Positions 1 to 8,188 of a DNA stretch of 20,545 nucleotides are shown in pieces (within the stretch, counting starts at the first letter, position 1; the number at the start of each line of letters is the position of its first letter). The DNA comes from Rodentolepis nana. Lineage: Eukaryota; Platyhelminthes; Cestoda; Cyclophyllidea; Hymenolepididae. Where the stretch lies: NCBI GenBank assembly GCA_900617975.1, contig UZAE01013633.1, positions 1-20,545 of the forward strand. Reading direction: 5' to 3'. A program made the position numbers and the translations under genes. The notes under the pieces are model-generated. The model was not told the DNA's origin, searched no databases, and saw nothing but the letters and a program-made list of their open reading frames with translations.

Positions 1-19
1 GGGGGGGGGGGGGGGGGGG
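1..19. repeat. Poly-G run (19 G) at window start
   Basis: A pure run of 19 G opens the window and ends at a C. It is one of about ten long G or C runs here. Because it sits at the edge, it may also mark a point where the assembly was hard to extend. Confidence 0.9.
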
Positions 20-883
20 CGCAGAAGAGTGTTTTAAAGATGTAAAAGAGGCAGACACAATGGTAGAAAAAAAGGTTAGGTAAGCACCGGGAAGCAGTCG
101 AATATGACATACAGTGGTGTGATGATAGTTTGACGTGAGAAGTCAACTGCCAGTTAATAGACTTTTTGCCGTATGGTATACGTTGCCCAGGGTGCACCAC
201 GGACTCTTTTGCCGTGTATACGTTGCCCAGGGTGCACCAGTTTGTTTGCCGTATGAGTATACGTTGCCCAGGGTGCACCACGTGATAGACTTACTTGCCG
301 TATGAGTACACGTTGCCCAGGGTGCACCACGTGGTGCCTTATGAGTATACGTTGCCCAGGGTGCACCACGTGGAGCCGTATGAGTAAACGTTGCCCAGGG
401 TGCACCACGTGGAGCCGTATGAGTATACGTTGCCCAGGGTGCACCACGTGCCGTTTGAGTATACGTTGTCCAGGGTGCACCACCTGGAGGTAAGTCTATC
501 GTGAGTATACGTTGCCCAGGGTGCACCACGTGGAGGTGTATGAGTATACATTGCCCAGGGTGCACCACGTGGAGGTAGCCGAATGAGAATACGTTGCCCA
601 GGGTGCACCACGTGGAGGTAAGGTGTGAGTGTACGTTGCCCAGGGTGCACCACGGACTCTTTTGCCGTGTATACGTTGCCCAGGGTGCACCAGTTTGTTT
701 GCCGTATGAGTATACGTTGCCCAGGGTGCACCACGTGATAGACTTACTTGCCGTATGAGTACACGTTGCCCAGGGTGCACCACGTGGTGCCTTATGAGTA
801 TACGTTGCCCAGGGTGCACCACGTGGAGCCGTATGAGTATACGTTGCCCAGGGTGCACCACGTGGAGATAAGTCTATCACACA
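20..883 (-). mobile_element. LTR-like repeat copy, cut by window start, carrying an expanded minisatellite
   Basis: The stretch before the array (about 20-168) matches 5835-5985 and 14540-14650: all three have a purine-rich segment with a GACACAAAGG-like motif, then AGAAGTCAACTGYCRG, then ATAGACTT. The end (861-883, GATAAGTCTATCACACA then CCCC) matches 6021-6043. This is therefore the same interspersed element, with its other half lying left of the window. The inferred strand follows from the antisense gag relic next to the complete copy at 5276-6043. The element class is an inference; the homology between copies is seen directly. Confidence 0.65.
169..866. repeat. Minisatellite, 17 units of 36-49 bp
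   Basis: The core CGTTGCCCAGGGTGCACCA occurs 17 times, starting at 181, 221, 262, 311, 350, 389, 428, 464, 510, 549, 592, 634, 674, 715, 764, 803 and 842. Spacings range from 36 to 49 bp, with 39 most common. The core is nearly invariant (one CGTTGTCC at 464, one CATTGCCC at 549); the linkers vary (CGTGGAGCC, CGTGGAGG, CGTGATAGACTT, GTTTGTTTGCC). Most units contain GTGCAC and CACGTG palindromes. Units 1-5 (181-389) recur as units 12-16 (634-842) with an offset of 453 bp, so a block duplication followed the first expansion. Related elements at 5276-6043 and 14445-14712 hold a single unit. Confidence 0.97.
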
Positions 884-1139
884 CCCCAGTTATGCAGACA
901 TAACGTTAGAAAGACAGGAACTTTCCAGTGTGGTGCGATGGAAAGTTTTATGGAGTTTTAGACGTATTGAAAGTATATTTTCAAGTTCACTCACTTCATT
1001 AATGCATATTCCAGCTACTTAATAACCTTAAGTGCAATAGGAATAGTTAAGTCTCATGAAGGTAAAGGAAATTATTAAGTCAGATTAAGTAAAATGGATA
1101 ACTAGCATTGAATGAAAATAACAAACGCACAGTAACTAA
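884..1139. other. AT-rich spacer, nothing recognised
   Basis: This spacer lies between the LTR-like element and the upstream flank of copy A. I see no exon, RNA gene or repeat in it. Confidence 0.5.
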
Positions 1140-1220
1140 CTAATTTAAGCAAACGATGATTTTTTTAAAATTATTACTCGGAGGAGTATATAGTTGTAGT
1201 TTCATACTAAACACAATCTT

Positions 1221-1305
1221 AGGTCATGGAGTTTGTTTATACTACTTCAATAACCCGTAAGCATTTGAATTGCTATAAGCCCCGCGGAATGTTATAACGA
1301 TAGAC
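1221..1305 (+). promoter_or_regulatory. Conserved 85-bp block upstream of copy A start codon
   Basis: This block and 8104-8188 are the same length, collinear and about 80% identical by eye (16 mismatches in 85). Both begin AGGTCATG, contain TTTGTTTATA and TACTTCAATA, and keep CGGAATGTTATAACG close to the ATG. It could be 5' UTR, core promoter or simply part of the duplicated unit; no transcription start can be placed from sequence alone. Confidence 0.4.
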
Positions 1306-2204
1306 ATGGAGCAGCATAAGTGGATTTTACTTCAAGCTCTTTTCGCATTTGGTTTTTTCCTTTACCGTAAGTATAATGCTAACTTAAAATTGTCACATTT
1401 CAAAGCATTTATTTTATTTAAATAATATAATTAAAAATACTTATATAGTGTTTTACTTCTATATTTTTTAATAAGGAGATTTGCGTATAAAATTTGATGA
1501 ATGCGTTTTGATAAGTGATATTATTTTGGATTTAGGTTGCACCGAAGCCACAGCAATAGATCAAATATATGCCCTTTTATTTGGAACAATACATAGTCGT
1601 TGGATGAATATTCCCGTCGAACTACATTGTCCCATATCAAACCCTGTAAGGCTAATACTCACTTTTTATCATTTATCAACAATTAGTCTCGACAACTGTG
1701 GTACTCTACCGATTCTGTCTATAAAGCCGCCTTTGGTTGTCGTGATGAATCTGATCTTAGTCTCTTTCTTCCTATCTTCCCTGATGATGAAAATATCACG
1801 TAAATACTATACTTCCCTTAATTATTGCTCACTACCATTCTAGTTTTGTTGGGTCGAATAAGACTCATTTCGCAACCTGTATCTTCTATCTGGTTGGCGA
1901 ATTTATAATAACGGATGGTTATCTGTTCTCAACACAAGAACACAATTTTGATAGTCGCTTTAATGTTGAAATTTATACTGATCTTGGAACTTCTATCACT
2001 TTAAATACAACTATCTGCAAAACCGTAAGAATGAATTTGAATTCTGGAAGTTAATTGTTAATGATAGGGTGTCATACGAAATGGAACCTGTGGAAGTAAG
2101 GACGAATTAGGCGAAAGCTTCCCTGGTAAACAAATGAATCGAAATCTTCCAGATCGTTATGAAGTTAGTTATACAGTCCGTGCTCGAGATGGGGATCGAC
2201 ATAA
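1306..2204 (+). CDS. Copy A, exons 1-5: signal peptide plus tandem Ig-like domains
   Basis: Exons are 1306-1366, 1536-1645, 1687-1799, 1844-2024 and 2068-2204, with GT-AG introns of 169, 41, 44 and 43 bp. The ATG was chosen because it opens a signal peptide (MEQHKWILLQALFAFGFFLY) and is conserved in copy B. The mature part looks like two Ig-like domains. The first has a B-strand VELHC, LWYST about nine residues later, and an F-strand HFATC. The second has SITLNTTIC and ends YTVRARDGDRHK, leading into the cysteine of exon 6. Sequons NIT, NKT, NTT and NGT and six cysteines match copy B; the extra Cys at the start of exon 2 is absent there. A secreted or cell-surface product is inferred. The family is not recognised. 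Intron 5 (5203 bp) leads to exon 6 at 7408. Confidence 0.85.
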
Positions 2205-2659
2205 GTAAGCTTGTCTTCTTTAATTTTACTTAGACAAATACCTATGAATGGGGAAAAATGATTTGTCAGTTGGGGCCCTGAAATTTCCTAGCAGTCAGTT
2301 AATTTTATGCTTTCAATTCGTTGAATTTAATAATAGGTTAAAAGGAAACACCAGTGTTTATACCTAAAATAGTAGTGATTTCATTAATATTTCTTCCCAA
2401 GCCAGACCGTCTATAATTTGTAAGTAGGAAATTAAAATTAACTGGGAGAAAATTATTTTTTTTCTGAGAAATTCAACTTTCTAAATAAGAAAGTTCTTAA
2501 GCGTTTGTCTTAAATTCACAAGGTGATTTCAAACTTGTCTAATCAACAAACTCTATCATCGCTGCATTCATGATAGCCGTTAACTGATTGTATTAGGGAT
2601 CAACTGCGAACTAATATGGCTATAATTGTGGGACTCTTTATGCTATCTGGTTTAGAATT

Positions 2660-2960
2660 GCAAGGGGTTGTTGCACAAACAGACCAATATCCATTCAAAA
2701 GTATAGAGGAAACGGATGCTTTTGCGTGGAACACGTTTATTTTGGTTATTTTTCTGTCCCCACTCCCCCTCTCTAGATAAGTAATTAAAATGCATTGGGA
2801 GTTTGCTAAACAATGCGGGTATTATCGATTGGTGGGTCGGCTAAGAGGTTTGAGTGCCCACGACGATACTTGTTCTCATCGTGACATGTAGCATTGTCGC
2901 ACCTTCGAGTCTGTCTGGTGGTGATGGTGGTGGTGGGTTTCTTAGTTCAACTGCGCTGGT
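2660..2960 (-). mobile_element. LTR-like fragment in copy A intron 5
   Basis: It matches the first third of the 5276-6043 element: a TTGTTGCACAAACAG start, TATAGAGGAAACGG, then ACACGTTTATTTT, TTTGCTAAACAATGCGGGT and ACCTTCGAGTCTG. The equivalent fragment in copy B (9495-9810) is in the same place with the same flanks, so this insertion predates the tandem duplication. Orientation is inferred from the gag relic. Confidence 0.55.
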
Positions 2961-3290
2961 GTTGTGCACTCCACAAACATCTTGTTATTCTCGTATTATA
3001 TGATTGAAACACTATTTTCAGTTGAAACTATCTACAGCTGCGTTGAGAGCCCTCACCGTTGATCCGATTTAATCTCCCCAATTCTTTTTTCTTTGGTAGT
3101 TTAATTTATCCAACTACCAACATTTATGGTTCGAGTTATTGTTTGTGTAATGAGTAGAAAAATTATGTACTTAAATGCACCAATTCACTTGTGACGTAGC
3201 TATCATCATGAGTTTCTAGTGAGTTAGAGATTGTGGATCTAATTCTTACCGACTTACTTTCATTGAATGGTGACAGCAAACTTCTAATTA
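2816..3290. repeat. Block about 97% identical to 9648-10125
   Basis: Across roughly 480 bp I count only about a dozen substitutions and no clear indel against copy B intron 5. Neighbouring intron sequence on the left (2210-2800 against 9080-9640) is clearly more diverged. The match stops at 3290 (CTAATTAGCGC against CTAATTAGTGC). Confidence 0.9.
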
Positions 3291-3318
3291 GCGCACCAAT
3301 TCACTTGTGACGTAGCCA
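3178..3318. repeat. Direct repeat of about 25 bp at a rearrangement junction
   Basis: ACCAATTCACTTGTGACGTAGC occurs at about 3179-3200 and again at about 3295-3316. The second copy is followed directly by LTR-like sequence (from about 3322) that does not follow this motif in copy B. It marks the left edge of the extra 3.8 kb in copy A. Confidence 0.75.
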
Positions 3319-3321
3319 TCA

Positions 3322-3500
3322 CCTCAGATTTGAGTCTGTATGTGTGGTTATGAGATTTATTTGCTCAGCCATGGCAGTACTGTGCCCTCCCCAATACTTC
3401 CTCCCCCCCCCCCCCCTCTTAATCCGTAGTGAGGATACTAAACGATTAGGAAAAATACGCTCAATAATTAGTCACTTTACATAAACTGCTAATCGAGAGG
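3322..3500 (-). mobile_element. LTR-like fragment, middle part
   Basis: It resembles 6790-6935: TTGAGTCTGT, a TTATGAGATTT motif, GCTCAGCCATGGCAG, TGTGCCCTCCCCAATAC, then TTAGTCAC followed by CATAAAC. A run of 14 C interrupts it at 3403-3416. It could be part of the second LTR of the element whose gag lies at 4440-5165, but I could not trace its other end. Confidence 0.45.
3403..3416. repeat. Poly-C run (14 C)
   Basis: A pure C run inside an LTR-like fragment. The related position near 6850 has only short C groups, so the run grew in this copy. Confidence 0.9.
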
Positions 3501-3641
3501 AAAATGGAAACTTTGAGTCGAAATATCCTAATTTTTGTTGCGGTAGGGTAATTCGAGGATTGAGCAGGAGCGTTAGATGGGTTCAGAAGCAACAAAGGAA
3601 AGGTTAGGGTGAACGGGATGGGAGTCATCAAGGTGGCCAAA

Positions 3642-3652
3642 GGGGGGGGGGG
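3642..3652. repeat. Poly-G run (11 G)
   Basis: A pure G run followed by TGAGGGG, in otherwise unassigned sequence of copy A intron 5. Confidence 0.9.
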
Positions 3653-4439
3653 TGAGGGGTGTATAGAACTACTGTTCGCTATAAATAGTTGACATTAGTT
3701 GGTGGGAGTTCAGCTACTTGATTTCGGGATTCAAATTTTCATACATTCCATAGCCTCTTCTTTCGTCGTCGACTTCACGCTGGACTTTGACTTATCATTG
3801 ACTTCAAGTAGTTTATAGAGGTTGAATTTCCTCTCGAGCGTTGATTTTGGCTGGTCGGACGGTTTCTCTTTGTGTTTGATGGTTCTGAGTAGAGTAGACG
3901 ATGGTGGAGTTTGGAAAACACTCACAAGTTGAAGAAGTGAGTCTCTGAAATGGTGGAGTTTGTGTTCTGTCCTTTTTGGCAAAGTTGATAATACTCGGAA
4001 GCCAACAATGGGTTGGGATGGTTCAGGAAACTTTGGCTTCTTGCGGGTCTCCACAGCAGAAGACGGTGTTTAGAACTTCTGTGTTGGGTAACTGATTTGA
4101 ACAGATTTTGTTGGTTAGCAGCAGGTTTAGTCGTTTATCTCTTTCGTTTGTTATGTCTCTTGGTTGAGACAGTAGAAAATGCCCTGATAGAAAGGTATGA
4201 ATACCTCCACATATTGAGTTGAAGTCATCGACGAGATCTGAAAGCTCTTTGGAGAGTTATCGTGTGTTTATTTAGAACACCTAGGCATCAAATTCCTTCA
4301 CGGGATTGTCTTTTATTGAGGACTGTTGATAATAAGGCTCAATAGTTTCTGCGATGTTCAAATCTTGGAGTTATATAGTACAACTGGAAGAGAGAGGTTA
4401 CGAAAGTTTGTAAAGTGGCTGTTAGTAGCATTCAGGGTG

Positions 4440-5165
4440 AAATAAGTGGGCTGTGAGGAAAGCATTTTGCCGCCGAACGGGGAATAATGCCGACTTCAAA
4501 ACAGTGGAATTTAATTTTGAGGTAGCATTGTCGACCTTTAGGTATTTGCAGCCTGATTAACATTTCTTTGCATCATCCACATGAGTTGCGCTACAGTAGC
4601 TGCCGTGAAGAGAAAGCCAAATTATTGTGGGGTGATGGGGTTGGGAATTGGAATTTTCATTGAATGAAAACGTAGCTGAACGTAGGGCTCTTGAAACCTG
4701 ATCGGCTACTTCAGTTAGTTCGTCAAGGTTGGTTCTGCAAAGTTCTGGAAGCAAGACATGTTTCCATATTTGTAGGAGGACATTTCATCCATGATTGTCT
4801 CGAAAAATGAATAGTCTAGATTGTCTCTGGAGGGATGTTGTGAGGAAGGCGAGAAAGAGAGAAGTTGTTGAAGACGTTTCACCTGAGAACGCACCATCAA
4901 TGATACCGAGGGCTTGTGATGTGACATTGTATGGTATGGCATCGATAGTGTGCTGAAACAGGTTTCCCCGCTTGGTAGCACCCCACCAGTTTGAGAATAA
5001 TTTCCAGTTGTATGAAGTAAATATGGGGGTATGTTGAATCGAAAATAGGCTAATAAGGAGGAACACCCAATGCCATTCACACTGAAATCTGTCTCCGTGA
5101 CAGTGGAAGGGAACGAAAGGTGTGAGTTGACGAACTGGTGATTAGTGTTAGAGGAGGAAGAGTGC
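4440..5165 (-). pseudogene. Decayed Gypsy-like retrotransposon gag, antisense in intron
   Basis: Gag-like pieces appear in the expected order on the minus strand but in different frames. They are ATKRGNLF and IPYNVTSQALGIIDG (4979-4893), RLQQLL (4876-4859), PTNMETCLAS (about 4777-4745), NLDELTEVADQVSRA (4730-4683), and a weak zinc-knuckle-like PRSAAKCFPHS (about 4490-4450). LDEL-EVAD and RLQQLL are typical of Gypsy-family gag in invertebrates. At least three frame changes are needed, so it cannot encode a working protein. It starts about 110 bp from the full-length LTR-like copy at 5276-6043, as expected for a leader. Protease or polymerase remains are not convincing in 3650-4440. The family call rests on motif recall, not a search. 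Confidence 0.6.
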
Positions 5166-5275
5166 AACTAAACGCGTGAAACGAAATGAAAATAAATCGT
5201 AGAGCCAGGGTGAGATTGGGTCTCTGCTGAGCAGATCAAGTCAGGTTTAGTGAATCACGTCAAGGTCACTCATTA

Positions 5276-6043
5276 TGTAGCCAATTGCTACACGAACGAG
5301 CCTGGACATATCATCAGTAACATCTACTCCAGAATTCCTTCAAAAATATAGATGGAAAAGGTGCGCTGTGTTGAACACATTTATTTCGGATGTTTTTCAC
5401 TCCCCGAGATTAGTCATTGAAATACAATGAGGGTTTGCTAAACAATGCGGGTGGCTGGCTGGGAAGTCTGAGTACTTACGACGCCGATTGGTCCCTACGT
5501 GACACAGCATAGCCTCAACTTCGAGTCACTTTGGTTGGTCATGCGATTTCTTTGTTCGGCCGTGACAGTGTTGCGTACCCCACGTATTCGAAATTCCAAA
5601 TACCCAAGTTCTATTACTTGTTTGCTTGTTATGATAAGACTGCTGATGAGATGGACTGTGTGCTCATTATTACGCAAATAACTTATGCAACTCAAGGACT
5701 TGCTTTTGCTAATCGTCGATTTGTAATATTTATTTATTTCAAATGCCAGGCGTTATGATAGGTATCACTAGCCCTTTAGTTGACTTCGTGCTTCACAGAA
5801 AGGAAGAGGAATACCAAAGCGGCAAAAAGTCGAGAGTTGGGACAGAATAATGATTCACAGACGTAAAGGGACAGACAGACACAAAGGTAGAAAAAAGGTG
5901 AGTACTGTGGAATTAGTCGAATATGAAATGCGGTGGGGTCTTGGTAGTTTGAAGTCAGAAGTCAACTGTCAGGTAATAGACTTTTTTGCTGTATGAGTAA
6001 ACGTTGCCCAGGCTGCACCACGTGGAGATAAGTCTATCTCACA
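5276..6043 (-). mobile_element. Candidate full-length LTR (768 bp)
   Basis: Bounded by TGTAGCCAATTGCTACA at 5276 and GATAAGTCTATCTCACA ending at 6043, so it has the TG...CA ends of an LTR. Its left part matches fragments at 2660-2960, 6525-6935 and 9495-9810; its right part (about 5741-6043) matches 20-883 and 14445-14712. Near the right end ATAGACTT (5976-5983) and AAGTCTAT (6030-6037) form inverted arms around a single minisatellite-type unit. Read on the minus strand the unit lies at the very start of the LTR (U3), and the gag relic follows about 110 bp beyond the other end. No convincing tRNA primer-binding site is visible, so the LTR assignment is an inference. Confidence 0.5.
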
Positions 6044-6524
6044 CCCCCGAGTTGTAATATAAAGCGAGTATTTGATTTCGCTCGTATTTATTTATTGCTT
6101 GAATCCGGAGATGAGCAATTTGCAATATGAGATAGATTATTTGATTAGGAAGGGTCAGAATTCGTTTACTACTTTACATAATGCGATGAGGCCCGGGTTT
6201 AATACCAAATAAGCAGCATTGAGTAAATTTTCAAACAGAGAAAACTTGCTTTTTTAGGGACTTTAAAAAGTAACTTATACAGCACAGCGTAGATAATAGT
6301 TAAAACTAGTTTTCATTTTCTCATAATGACTATATTTCTCATTTATTAATATATCGTTCTAATTAAAATAATTTTTTATGAATCATTTCTGGCAGAAGAG
6401 GAAGTTTGATATGAGTTTTCGCATGTAAATAAACAAATTAATAATAAAAGTTTAAATGTAATTTAACTTAAAGAATAAATTCTTTTACAAATCTTGTACC
6501 GAAATTATTTTAACACCGAGTACA

Positions 6525-6935
6525 TTGGCCTTGTTTGCTACATAAAAAATCCCTGATATTCCCAATAATTTCTATGGTAAGATCAACTCAAATAATATAG
6601 AGTGAACGGTGCACTGTGTAGAATATGTTTATTTGGGACATTATTCTGTCCCTAGATTAGTTGTTAAAATGCAATGAAGAGCTGGTTTAACAATGCTGGT
6701 ATTATTGATTGGTGGCTGGCCGAGATGACTGTTACTAACGCATAAACTGGGTCCCAACGTGACAAGTGGCACGCCACACCATCTAGGCTGTCTGGGTTAT
6801 CATGAGTTTTCTCTGTTCAGGCACCTCATTGTTGTGCACTTTCCAATACCCCCTTCTCCTCTAAGGGTACAAAAAGTAGAGATAAAATGCTGGTTTATTA
6901 GTCACAATGCATAAACCGCTATCCGAAAAGAGAAG
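6525..6935 (-). mobile_element. LTR-like fragment
   Basis: It begins at TTGTTTGCTACA and continues with ATATAGAGTGAACGGTGCAC, ATGTTTATTTGGG, TTGATTGGTGGCTGG, TCTGGGTTATCATGAG and TTATTAGTCACAATGCATAA. These match 5276-5600 and 3322-3500 in order. It is more diverged than the 2660-2960 and 9495-9810 pair and lacks the part with the minisatellite unit. Confidence 0.5.
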
Positions 6936-7407
6936 GCAACCCTTCGAAAGGCTGTGACAACCCTTAACATTGAAACCACAAAGTCAATTTAAAAGTGCAT
7001 TTCGTTGGCCTACTTAATTCTTTCCCATTTTATGCATTTAGATTTACCCAAATAACAATATCTATGTTACGATAAATGGTTTATAAAATGAAAAGTAAAA
7101 GAATATACTTAAAAGCGCCAATGCACTTATGATGCATTCATCCCCATGAATTAGAGAACGGTAAAAGTAAAGCGAACCTTTAATTGGAAGTCTCGACAAT
7201 CTGTTTTTGGTTATTTTTTTCACCTAAATGAATGGTGAAGGATATTGGTTAGAGTAAGTAAGGATTCCTAAAAATATTAGACAATATTGTGCATATGGTG
7301 GTTTTCGTACAAACCTATAATATCTCACCAAAATTAATTTGGTATTTTAGTCATTTTAAACAATGGGAAATATAAATGTGTGCATATGTATTTTGTATTT
7401 ATTTTAG

Positions 7408-7460
7408 ATGCATGGCCAGCATAGGAGGGGAATTTCACTCGTTTGTAGTTCGAGTAAAAG
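7408..7460 (+). CDS. Copy A, exon 6: end of second Ig-like domain
   Basis: A 53-nt exon between TATTTATTTTAG and GTAAGCC. Its first base completes the split codon left by exon 5, then it reads CMASIGGEFHSFVVRVK and leaves one base (phase 1). Joined to exon 5 it gives ARDGDRHK-CMASIGG...VVRVK, the F-G strand pattern of an Ig domain (D-x-G...C-x-A-x-x-x-G, then alternating hydrophobics). The copy B exon 6 (10400-10452) has the same length and phase, with 11 of 17 residues identical. No EGF exon follows before copy B begins. The phase-1 end fits both copy B exon 2 (8409) and the EGF exon (16828). Intron retention would add about 24 codons before a stop. Confidence 0.8.
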
Positions 7461-8188
7461 GTAAGCCGAAAGTTGAAATAATTAAAAAAACATGTTTGAT
7501 CATCAGCTGTAAGACATTTGTTTCTTTCCAACTATGAGTTTACCGAAATTCCATACATTGGAAGTATACCTTTCAAAGTTATCGAAATTGTCTATGGTTT
7601 TGTAACATCTGCTCAGCTTATTAATTACTGCGATCAAGTTATTTAAGGCTGCTGGCTACACAAATATTTGATTCGTATACGTATTTGTTAAATATTTAAT
7701 TAAATTAGTTGAACTCCGATAATCAAGCTGCCTGGATCTATTTCAACAAGTTTCAAACCTTTTGATATTGTATTTCGTTACGTAGAGAGAAGCATATTCA
7801 AATTTAATTTAGATCTTCCTCCAGAAGTCAACTTTTGAATATTTTGTTATTAAACTCATATTGTTTCATTGTCTTTGTTTCATCTGATAAGAATGCTTTG
7901 TGACAAAAAGAATCTTAAATTCTAAGTAGCTAGATAAAAATTTTAGGTCAGATAAAATAAAATAGCAAAATAGTCTTGACGAATATGAGATAGACTTATT
8001 GGTGGTGATTAATTTATTAATTCAAGCAAAAAGATTCTTTTCTCTTAAATGATTATCGTAAAGTGTGTATATTATTAATTTCGTATTAAATATAAACTAT
8101 CTAAGGTCATGTGATTTGTTTATAATACTTCAATAGCTAGCACGCATCTGAATTGCTCTAAGTCCATCGGAATGTTATAACGGCAGAC
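7461..8188. other. Spacer between module copies A and B
   Basis: AT-rich sequence. Its left part (to about 7660) still matches 10453-10650, and its right part (from about 8010) matches the region upstream of copy A. The middle 350 bp shows nothing I can name, and I see no terminal exon for copy A. Confidence 0.6.
8104..8188 (+). promoter_or_regulatory. Conserved 85-bp block upstream of copy B start codon
   Basis: Collinear and equal in length to 1221-1305, about 80% identical, including TTTGTTTATA and CGGAATGTTATAACG. Retention here, together with an intact ATG and signal peptide, favours copy B having its own start of transcription rather than being only an internal module. Confidence 0.4.

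Larger units (their letters stand above)
2205..7407 (+). other. Copy A intron 5, 5.2 kb, packed with repeats
   Basis: It starts at a GTAAGC donor after exon 5 and ends at a TATTTATTTTAG acceptor before exon 6. The copy B counterpart is 1324 bp. The extra length holds LTR-like fragments, a full-length LTR-like copy, an antisense gag relic and two homopolymer runs, listed separately. The parts at 2205-2650, 3500-3640, 3653-4440, 6044-6525 and 6935-7407 show nothing else I can name. Confidence 0.7.
1140..7660 (+). repeat. Tandem duplication unit, copy A
   Basis: Similarity to 8010-10650 runs from upstream of exon 1 to just past exon 6. The collinear parts are about 1140-3290 with 8010-10125, and about 7150-7660 with 10140-10650. 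Copy A holds about 3.8 kb extra (roughly 3290-7150), made of LTR-like repeat pieces and a gag relic; this explains why its intron 5 is 5203 bp against 1324 bp in copy B. Boundaries were set by eye and could move by tens of bases. Confidence 0.8.

Noticed and set aside
143..880. Long open frames (up to 245 codons) on the minus strand across the minisatellite
   Set aside because: All three minus-strand frames are open for long distances because the repeated unit happens to lack stops. Unit lengths (36-49 bp) shift frame repeatedly, and single-unit copies of the element have no such frame. It is a by-product of the repeat.
1481..1843. A 120-codon open frame over copy A exons 2-3
   Set aside because: It reads through two introns and covers exon 3 in a different frame. 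The spliced model matches copy B at every exon and junction and explains the region better.
2337..2370. A possible terminal exon after exon 5 (and at 9225 in copy B) adding about nine residues before a stop
   Set aside because: The acceptor is in the right phase in both copies, but the tails are not similar in protein. Exon 6 instead supplies the conserved cysteine and the last strand of the Ig-like domain, with conserved length and phase.
3731..4054. A 107-codon lysine-rich open frame on the minus strand, where protease might follow gag
   Set aside because: No aspartic protease active-site motif or other pol motif could be identified. It may be retroelement remains but cannot be supported as a gene.
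5620..5685. CTGATGAG motif resembling a hammerhead ribozyme core, which occurs in flatworm repeats
   Set aside because: No GAAA partner or closing stems in suitable positions were found on either strand.
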